A stretch of 64,000 nt of DNA from Pyrocephalus nanus (Eukaryota > Chordata > Aves > Passeriformes > Tyrannidae): positions 2,219,501-2,283,500 of the forward strand of contig CM076268.1 of assembly GCA_038380795.1 (NCBI GenBank). Reading direction: 5' to 3'. Positions 55,291-64,000 of this stretch are shown here, piece by piece. Within the stretch, counting starts at the first letter, position 1; every line of letters begins with the position of its first letter. The notes below the pieces were generated by a model. That model did no database searches. It had not been told where the DNA came from and worked only from the letters and a program-made list of their open reading frames with translations. Made by a program: the position numbers and the translations under genes.

Positions 55291-55522
55291 GCAGTGTTCG
55301 TGCCCAGAGGGGCTGACTTGTAACTCCGAGCTGCAGCAGAGCACGAATTTACATCACTGCCTGCCTGCTGAAACGCCACACAGAGTAATATAATGACCAG
55401 CACAACACCAGCCCTTCACCCTCGCTCCTTCTTCAGGCTGTGAGGCTCAAACCCCCCTCAGTGGGCTGGTGTTCATCGACGTGCAAGAGCGGGTTCTTTT
55501 TTGGTGGTTTTGCTTTTTACAA

Positions 55523-55804
55523 GGGCATGTATTGACAGGACAAAGGGGAATGGCTTCAAACTGCCAGAGGGCAGGGTTAGATGAGATATTAGGAAGAAAT
55601 TATTTACTGTGAGGGTGGGGAGGCCCTGGCACAGGTTGCCCAGAGAAGCTGTGGCTGCCCCATCCCTGGAACCATCCAAGGCCAGGTTGGACGGGGCTTG
55701 GAGCAACCTGGGACAGTGGAAGGTGTCCCTGCCCATGGCAGGGGTCTTGGAATGAGATGATCTTTAAGATCCCTTCCAACCCAAAACATTCTGTGATTCT
55801 ATGA
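55523..55804 (+). mobile_element. CR1 LINE, 3' fragment (best preserved copy)
   Basis: Runs from 'gggcatgtattgacaggaca' and 'ggcttcaaactgccagaggg' through 'ggcacaggttgcccagaga', 'ccaaggccaggttggacgg', 'caacctgggacagtggaagg' and 'cccttccaacccaaaacat' to the tail 'ctgtgattctatga'. About 280 bp with little decay. Confidence 0.95.
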
Positions 55805-58800
55805 CCAGAACATTATAAATAAAGTTGTACTTCTTGGCCTTGCCATTACAAAATGAGACTGTCAAAGGATGGAAGACAATTACAGCACTTTTCAGCCACC
55901 TCAGGAGACTATAAAATGCATTAACGTTGCAAAGTTTCGCTTATCTAAATCATCTCCCCATTCACTCCCTCCTTCACCTGTTTCCACACTGCCTTCAGGT
56001 TATTTTAGGCTTACCCTCTGAAACCAACAGTTGGTTATTTTTCTCACACCACAAGAGTACTCACTATGGACATAATGAATTTGCAGGGCTTCTTTACATT
56101 CTTACAGTATTTTTTTTTTTTTTTTAGCAAAATTACTGAAACACAAATCAAACTCCTGGGTGTTTTATTCCTTGTGACCCACCATTAGCAGCTTTTGCTC
56201 ATAGCACAAGACTGGGAAAGACTGTCACATAGAGGAAGGTGGGAATGTCCATTCTGGGAGAAGAGGATCAGAACAGACCAGAATAAAAAAAAAAGTCAGA
56301 CTGAATTCACTGGTACAATGAATAGAGTTGTGCTGCTCAGGATTAACAAGGGCAAGTTATGCCAAGCTTACCAGCAAGCAGTGACAGCAAAACTTAGAAC
56401 ACATGGAAGTTAGCAAGTTTCTACCTACAGAGAGAGATTCTGAGAGATTTCTATATGGCAGGGAGGGAAAATTCCTGCCTAACCTTAACCTGGATATACA
56501 GAGGAGTACTCTAAGTGATGAAGGGAAAGCTGATTATGGGGTCAGAACTTTGAATTGCAGCCGCTGACAAATTCTGCAAATCAGTGGGTGATGTTGCTAA
56601 TTAAGCCCTTTTTAGGATAACTATCTCCACTACCAATTTTCAGGGTTGCCACTACAGTCAAACATCATGTTTCCATATACACATTTATCTGCAAAATATT
56701 TATTCATAAGTGTTCAAAGCAGGCCTTGCTCCAGACTGACGCATCTTCCTACCTGACAGCAGAGATCCTCCTCACCCTCACCAACTGACTGAAGAGACAT
56801 TTCCCCACAAACAAGATGATTTGGGGTGATGACAGCCTTTGTGTACATGAAACACTGTTACACTAAACACATCCCACACCTCAGAGGGAAAAGGCAAGAT
56901 GCACCAGTAGCTTCTGAAGTTCCTGCAGCGTGGCTGGATGAAAGTAAAAGCCACCCATAACAAGGGGTGTTATGATAACTGAGCAAAAAAAAAAAAAAAA
57001 AAAGGAAGAACACTAAAAGAGTAAAGCTGGAGTGTGAGTAAAGACAGGAATATGCTTTAGTACACACTCACTTCTAAGCAAGTTGTTACACTCAGTACAC
57101 AAAGGCTCCATTTCTCCTCTGGGCAGTAGGATGTTTCCAGCTAAACCTGGGTTAGAAATAGAGATATTTGCAATGCTTTTATTGCCATCGTAGTTCATCC
57201 AAGATGATGTGTCTGGTTTGAAAGTCACAAAAAAAAAAAAAAAAGTATTCTTGTTAAAAATGCTGCCAAAAAGCTAAATGAAAACAGCCCACTGCCGAAT
57301 CCTGTGTTTGCAGCATTACCAGTGAGTTTTTTTTCAAGGGTGTTTATATAGACCAAGTTTCATTTCACAAGGCAAAAGCCGGAGCTCTCACATACTCCAT
57401 TATTTCTCTGCAGGTCCTTCTCACCAGGGTTAAGTCTTTACACGACTTCCAAGCAGAGCAGCCAAGAAAAAGAAGAAACAAAACGCTACCACTACCGAGC
57501 ACAGAGGCCTCCTTTGCAAGAAATGTGATTTACGGAACGGAGTTCCTGGCAGGTCTGCCGGGGGCTGTCACGACGTGTGCCTAAAATCCCGAGGCTGAAA
57601 CGCGATCCCCGCTCCTTCCAAGATGCGCTGTGGGCTTCTAGCAAGTTCTCCTGAAAGCACCAGCAGCCCTTTGCCCAGGAGCTGGGCTCTTTCCTGCCTG
57701 TCTTAGTCGGGCTTTGCCTCTCTGAGTGCTGTTTTGGGGGTGAGGACTCTCCTAATTGCTTATAGGAATTAGCAAGCCCTGCTTTGTTGAAAGTTCTGGA
57801 AGCTTTAGGAGAAGCAATGCAGAGCAGAGCCCATCCTGGCACCCAGGGTGAGGCTGGGTGGTTTTGCTGCCTCTATCTCCCTACTGCCCACACTTGTGCC
57901 TCAGACACCTGATTGCTGGGAGCTGGACCACGGTGGAGATCCCCTTCCATCATTTCACAAAATGGCAAGGGAGCAACAGCAGCTTGAGGGCTTTCTGGCC
58001 TCTGCTGGCCCTGAACTGTTTGATGTGGAAGGTATTTTCACTCCCTTCCTGCAGTCCTTGGGGTGTTCTTTTTTTTCCCCTCTCTGTGAAGCAAATGCCT
58101 TCTCTCCATTAAAGCCTGCATTTCAAACCCAGAAAAATATTTGACCTCCAGTGAACGTTCCTCCTCATTTTTTTTTTTATTGCTGTCTTCCAAACCAGCA
58201 GGACAGCAGCATTTGCACAGCACCGTGGCCCACCTCAGCTGGCAGCAGTAGAGACCCCATCCCTGCAAGAGCCCCCTTTGCCAGCCTTTGCCCACAGGTC
58301 CCACATCCCCTGCAGGGAAGGAACCTGCCCGAGAGTGGAGGTCACCAGCTCCTGATGCACTTCATCAGCAGGGAGTGAAAACGCTCAAATCACCTCTCCC
58401 CTGAGATTTTGGGTAAAATCCAGCACATCAGTCATACCGAGGGGCTGCTAACGCTCATTATCTGCCTGGGGGACTGATATTCTCAGCGAGCAGCAGCTGA
58501 ACAGCCGACAAAACTTTGTGCACAACAAAAAGGGCAGGCGGGAGGAGTCAGGCAGAGCCAGCCTGACCGTGGACTCTGTGTTTGCTTCAGCAGGTTTTGG
58601 CCCCGGCCCCGCTCGAGCCGCAGAGTTTTGAAATCCGTGCGTTTCTTCGTTCTCATCTTTCAGTTTTACAGTAGACTTTTTTTTTTCTTTCCCCCCACAA
58701 ACGTCTCTGAGGCCGTGTGGGATGTGGTCCAGCTCCCATTAAGGTCAGTGGGAGTGCTGCCACTGCTTCCCTGTGGGTCTCAGCCCTATCCCATTGTATT

Positions 58801-60164
58801 ACATTTCCAACTGCAATTGGAGACAGCTTATTTCAATTTTTTTCCTCTCCTGGTGCCCACAATGGGCAAAGTATTTTCCAAACAGAAAAGAAGGTCCCAC
58901 TGAATGTCCCTAAATCTCTAGAGATACTGGAAAAATTCTTCTAATTAAATACATTTGTCATGCAAGATCACAACTGTTCTCTAATAATTTATTTTTTTTA
59001 AAAAAAGCTTCCCTCTCATGTAGCTTTTCTTTACTGTACAGTAGCAGGGATTAACTCCTGATTCTGCTAAAATTCATGGGAATTTTTCCAATTAGCTTCA
59101 CTGGAGCCATACTGTCTTCCTTCACCTCCATCTTTAACACTACTGGGCCACTGCTGAAAATGTCCTGACAGGGAGCAGTGATGACACGAGGGTCATTTCA
59201 TCACTGCCAGCCACACACTTGTTTGACAGATTCTCTTAATTAAAATGCACCCCCCCCCCAAAAAAAAAAATCTATAAAAAGAATGGAAATGCATACAAAC
59301 TGTATTAGTTTATGTTCAGACAAACAGAAGCCTCATGGAAAAAACTCATTGCACTCCTGCAGAGGTGAACACAGACTGGCAGCTGACAGTGGAAATGGCA
59401 GGGGCAGCAGCTCTCTGCTCTTGCACAGAGACTGAAAACATCCCACCATCCAAAACCATTAGGAAGCCCACAGCGAGGATTTAAGAAATGCAACAGTGCC
59501 AAGAACCATTTGGAAGTGGGAGCATTAAACATAATTCTGTTTACAGAAGATTTCATCCTCATGTTAATGTCTGGTTTGGATGTCCAGGTTAACCTTCAGG
59601 AAACGAAAAAAGAAAAATCAGTTAAGTTTCCCCCAGACAAAACAAGAGAGAGTAAAATAGTAAAATGCTAGTTGCACTCTCTGATGTGAAGTGTTAAGAG
59701 AAACTACTACTAGTGGCTACTAACCTTGACTTTTATGGGAAGATTTGGAGACAGACACTTTGAAGACCACATGGACATTCCAAAGGAGGGATTTCATGAA
59801 GGAAACACAAATTTACAGCGTTTGTGCACAAAGAGCTCTGTCTCTCCTCCACAGCAAACCGACTAGGGGTCAGTTTGGAAGTATTTGGGACTCAGAGTAG
59901 TTAGTTAGGAAGATTCAAGCGATAGGAAAAAAAAAATGACAAGTGTCTAATTAGGGGAAAGGTGTGGATGTGATGTTATTGTGCACACATGACAGTTCCA
60001 CAGACTAATTACATCATACAGCAGTGGTGTTTTGTCACCAGCATACTCCTCCTCACCTTCAGATTTTATTGATTATCCCTATTAATTGGAATATTAGGAC
60101 TTAGCCTTCAGCAGCCTGGGAGGCCTCCTACCAAGAGGAAGACATCACTAGGGATGTCTTCTCC

Positions 60165-60436
60165 CAAGTAACAAGTGATAAAACAAGAAGAAATAGCCTC
60201 AGGTTGTGCCAGAGGAGGTTTAGATGGGATATTGGGATAAGTTACTACATAGAAAGGGTGGTCAAGCACTGTAACAGCCTGTCCTGGGAAACTGGTAGAG
60301 TCACCAACCCTGGAGGGATTTAAAAAACATATAGAGGTGGCACCTGGGGACATGGTTCAGTGGTGAACTTGGGAGTGCTGGGTTAACAATGATCTTAGAG
60401 GTCTTTTCCAGCCTTAATGATTCTGTGATTCTATGA
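60165..60436 (+). mobile_element. CR1 LINE, 3' fragment
   Basis: 'gtgataaaacaagaagaaa', 'gcctcaggttgtgccagagg', 'tttagatgggatattggga', 'ggtggtcaagcactgtaac', 'gaggtggcacctggggaca', 'ggttcagtggtgaacttgg' and tail 'tgattctgtgattctatga'. The ggggacatggttcagtgg section marks a subfamily different from the copy at 55523. Confidence 0.93.
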
Positions 60437-61939
60437 ATATCTGAAAATGTTATCTATCCACAGCATCTTCTCTCCTGGCCACACCTCAAAAGCCATATTA
60501 AGTTCTTGTCAGAGTTTAGGTTTTGCTAATCACCCAGCAAAGGATTTGGAGGGTGTGTTAGGTTTCCTCCCTCTTTATCTCCCTTGTCTCTCCTCTGCCT
60601 TTGGGTGAGTAGGGAATGAAGAAACAAAGGGCAAACGCTCCAGGTGGAGCTCCTCGTGTTTCCCTGCTCCAACAGCAACCTGCCAAGCCCTCATGGCTGA
60701 GCTGCAATAGCCCCAAAAAGAGTAAAAGAGCTGCCCTGGTCTTGGGGCTCTGCTGGTTTTTTGATGCTCCTCTCTCTGCTGATTTCCCAGAACGTGAGAG
60801 AGAGAAAGAGTGAGAGATCACATTTCTAAGGTGACATCAGTCCAATCCCATCTTAGGGGAGCTTGGGAGCAACCTCAGTGAAATGCCACTTGCTACTGGA
60901 GCTTGGACAGAGAGCATCACCACACTCCAGTTTGATGTGCTCAGATACACCAGAAAGGATGGCAAAATAAGACAGACATCTCCAGGGGATCAAAGGGAGA
61001 AACACACTCTGTCTGCTTATTTGACATTTTTAAGCATGGAGAATATACTTTGAACACAAGAAATGCTTTTATCTGTAACTATCAGGGCAAGCTGGACAAA
61101 CACCATTATCCATGACCTGCAAAGCAAACCTGGAGCCCCAGTTCAGCAGAGCTTTTATGTAAGTCCCACTGAAACTTATAAAACTTAGAGATGCACTCAC
61201 ATGATTTGTTCAACAGGGATCAGCTCAGGGATGTCCTTAGAGCACTTCCAGGGTTCAAGGAGCTGAGCTAAAATCGTTGTTCCAGGTCTGCCTTCCATTC
61301 TCATTAATTATATACTCATTAAGAAAGTTCTTCACTTTTTCTGCATCATCTTTTATAGTAAAGGCTCCCCACAACAGCTGTGGACAATATTCCTCTCCTG
61401 TTTGAGGGCATATAATCCTTAGCATGGGCAACATAAACAGGCTCAGCTGCATAAAACAAACTGGATTTTGCTGGTGCTTTTGTTTCCATATCTAAGAAAA
61501 CCTTCGCTAGCAGGGTCTTTTTAAAACATCAAAAACATTTGGCTGCATAAACAGCCAGAAGTGGTTATATATACTTTGTAGGGTTATTGGAAGTTAGAAG
61601 AGTTGCTCATGAACACACTGAATGGATTTTACTGTGTTTCCCATAGTGGAGCCCAGGCTGGCATTGCTTTAGACATTTCAGTGCAGCAGAAATGTCAGGC
61701 ATGCACTCATCCCCCTGACTGCAGTTCAAATCAAACAAACCGGGCTAGACAAGCTAATAACAAACTTTGTTCACTCCAGAATGGCAGCTATGGAAATATG
61801 CCTCATTTTATATATTATTACATGCACGATCTGAAAAGGCCACTGAAAAAAAACAAGCACTGTTCTTTTTTTTTTTTTTTTTTAATGACTAGCTTCAAGC
61901 TACTTATTTAACAAAAAAAAACCCAAACCAACACGTGCT

Positions 61940-62240
61940 TTCAGCGTGGATGTGTTCATAATTCAGTTTTCCCTGTCGTGAATTATGATTCATGTAACTA
62001 GGATTTTCTTACTAATATAAATTGGGAACATATAGGGAAACCAGTGTTTCACCAACACTTGAAAGTAAATTAGAGCTAATTTTTTGGGGTTAATTTATGA
62101 GGGCAACAGGACATGCCTTGTTGTTTGCAGCTCTAGTGTCAAAATAGAGAACACGCACAATTTATAGTTCGCTTCTTATATAAAAATTAACATTTAAACT
62201 CTAATTTTTTGCAGCTATATTTAAGAGATGGCACGAGGAC
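61940..62240. promoter_or_regulatory. Candidate AT-rich conserved non-coding element
   Basis: Repeat-free AT-rich block with GTTCATAATTCAG, GTGAATTATGATTCATG, TAAATTAGAGCTAATT and GGTTAATTTATGAGG; many ATTA/TAAT cores in both orientations. No coding potential was seen. Conservation is untested. Confidence 0.28.
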
Positions 62241-63759
62241 AGAGGAACACTGTGAGGTCTGGTGCTGCTCTGTCTTCAGGGTGGTTTGCCACTTCCCTTT
62301 TTAGAAACCAAAAGCCCCCTTTTCAGTTGGCATCTGAGCAACTTTGCAGGGTTTCTCAGTGAAGACGGGAGGAAGGCACATTCCCTTCCATAGACATCTC
62401 TCTCTGCTCTAGGAAATCAACTTGAAGCAGTCCTGGCATGGCTGGAGATGCCTCCAAAACTGAACCCCCAAAATCAGCAGTCCAGTGACTTGAGTGAGCA
62501 CATACATTAACCTCTCTCTTTCTAAATTCCTACGCCCACATTCCAAATATTTACCCTAGCAAACGTTACCCAGCCTATGGATTCCAGCTGCAACCAGGCA
62601 GGGATGGCCTTTTCAAAGGCTCCTGGGTGCCCAAAGCATCAGACCTGCCCTCCTCCAAAACAGCCTCTTATCACAGAAGCACAAGAGGTCACAGGAACAG
62701 TTCACAGCCTCTCTCAGCAAAAGGGAATAAACGTGCAAACAAAGCCATTCGCAGTTTCCAAAATAAACCCCTATTCCTGGTTGCCAGGAGTGCCACATAT
62801 GCCCTGCACAGAAATGCCTGCTCACATTGAGAAATGCCTGTTAGCTGAGCAGCTGGACAGAGCTGGGAGCCAGAGCAGCCCTTCCACCGCAGAAATGCCA
62901 CCTTAATTAATTTTTTTGGTCCTGTAAGCTTTAAAGTATTAAAGATAAGCACAGGGAGATCGAGGGAAAGGTTTTCACCTGTCGGCCGATTTTATTGCTG
63001 TCTCAAATTAATACATACAACAGGTGTCACTTTAAAAAAAAATAAATTAAAAAAAAAAAATTAAAAAGGTGTCCTCCAGTAGCATATTCCTGAAAGGACA
63101 CACAGAAATTGCTGGGGAGCCATCTGTGCCACAAACATTTCAGCAGAGACGCAGCAGCCAGGAAAAAAAACCAACAGCAGTGAAAGCAAACATTCTGAGG
63201 TAAGATACGGCAAAAATGCTTGAGTCAGCACTAATAAAGATTTTTCCCGATTATTGCTTTCCTTATCAGGCTGGCAGGGACAATTCCAACCCTCCTGCAC
63301 TTCCCCAGCGCTCCAGGGCAGGCGCCCCTCTCTCCCCTCTGGCATCCCTGCTGGAATCACTCCCGCTCCCCGAGGCTGTCTCCTCTCTCCCAAAGTTTGT
63401 TTTCCTGCTGCTATGGCTCTCCCGTTGCTGCTATAAACACCAGCAGAAGTGCCCTGCGTGACTCAAGCTCAGTTTGCTTTGGTAGGAACTCCCTGGCACA
63501 TCTGTGAGACCCAACCAAAGTCCTCCAAACATCAACCTTCTCAAACCTGGTCTTGCCCTCTCCCTAAAAATTTCACCTGGATTTTGTAGCATCAAACCAA
63601 AGATTTTTCGAGACACCACCCTCATTGTCCTTCTCAAGTCTCCCACTAAATCTCTTACCTTCAGATTACAGAGCTCGTGGAGCAGAAAAACACATCTTCT
63701 GGTCTAAAAAGCTCCCGCTATCTTCTGGCCAGAAACAAATAAATCCATCCAAAGCCCGG

Positions 63760-63945
63760 TTTGAAACGAGTGTTCAAACAGCTGAGGAGGAATTAAATAA
63801 TTGATAGTGACAGGTATTAATGGGGCAAACAAATTTACGGAGGCCGCAATTATGCCCAGGTTGTACTTGTTTGAAATGTTAACTGTCTGATGAGACTTAA
63901 CACCCAGCTAATGAGCTTTTAAAAGTAATTCCCACATGCCACCAC
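63760..63945. promoter_or_regulatory. Candidate conserved non-coding element at the right edge
   Basis: GGAATTAAATAATTGATAG leads directly into TGACAG (TALE/MEIS-type), then TATTAATGGGGCAAACAAAT, GCCGCAATTATGCCC, TGTTAACTGTCTGATGAG (a second TGTC) and CAGCTAATGAGC. The mix of homeodomain and TALE words is typical of developmental enhancers. Inference from motif density. Confidence 0.32.
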
Positions 63946-64000
63946 CTTCCTTTGCTCACAGAAGGGAAGCAGAGTGTCTGGCAATTGCCGTGGCCATCAA

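Larger units (their letters stand above)
49401..64000. other. Intergenic DNA upstream of FGFR2, distal part
   Basis: Contains four further CR1 fragments, homopolymer runs near 56107-56124, 56984-57002, 57229-57244 and 61866-61883, and element candidates at 55085-55290, 61940-62240 and 63760-63945. No ATE1 exon or other gene was recognised. Two same-frame minus-strand ORFs at 52752-53264 are discussed as an observation but not called as a gene. Confidence 0.75.

Noticed and set aside
55473..55789. Minus-strand frames of 61-87 codons (MGRDTFHCPRLLQAPSNLAL type) here and similar ones at 50955
   Set aside because: They resemble each other only because both are antisense readings of the CR1 3' end.
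61255..61452. 65-codon minus-strand frame ending TWNNDFSSAP
   Set aside because: Composition is protein-like, but there is no recognised family, no splice or promoter context, and no repeated occurrence.
41291..64000. ATE1 exons, the usual upstream neighbour of FGFR2
   Set aside because: No recognisable ATE1 protein segment with splice sites on either strand. The window probably ends before the gene.

Overview
The window is vertebrate nuclear DNA, and most likely avian. Five separated minus-strand exons encode the N-terminal half of fibroblast growth factor receptor 2 (FGFR2). The interspersed repeats are mostly 3' ends of CR1 LINEs ending in the (ATTCTATGA)-type tail typical of birds and other sauropsids, with a few old MIR/CORE-SINE-like remnants. 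I cannot name the species. The CR1 look and compact introns fit a neoavian bird.

Layout, in the direction of FGFR2 transcription (right to left): a CpG-island promoter with 5'UTR exon 1 (about 39.7-41.3 kb; donor after 40336); intron 1 (4.5 kb) with a GC-rich 39-bp minisatellite and an AT-rich repeat; exon 2 (35634-35818), carrying the start codon and signal peptide; intron 2 (15.3 kb) with two CR1 fragments; exon 3 (20063-20329, Ig-like domain I); intron 3 (0.7 kb); exon 4 (19295-19369, acid box); intron 4 (6.7 kb); exon 5 (12451-12620, first half of Ig domain II with the heparin-binding segment); intron 5 (5.9 kb); exon 6 (6450-6573, second half of Ig domain II); and intron 6, which runs off the left edge. 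Ig domain III, the transmembrane segment and the kinase lie beyond position 1. The joined coding exons give 251 complete codons plus one base, and every junction keeps the reading frame (splice phases 1, 1, 1, 0, 1).

From about 41.3 kb to the right edge no gene can be supported. This is the region upstream of FGFR2. It holds five CR1 fragments, MIR-like remnants, homopolymer tracts and several unique AT-rich blocks that look like conserved non-coding elements. In other vertebrates the next gene on this side is ATE1; no ATE1 exon was recognised.

There is no operon, CRISPR array, IS element, tRNA or rRNA. I found no new multi-gene system. The most interesting signals concern FGFR2 expression: an in-frame upstream ATG that would add 19 residues before the usual start, with a length I recall as the same in human; further upstream ATGs; a G-quadruplex-prone minisatellite just inside intron 1; and a long polypyrimidine tract before the frame-neutral Ig-I exon.
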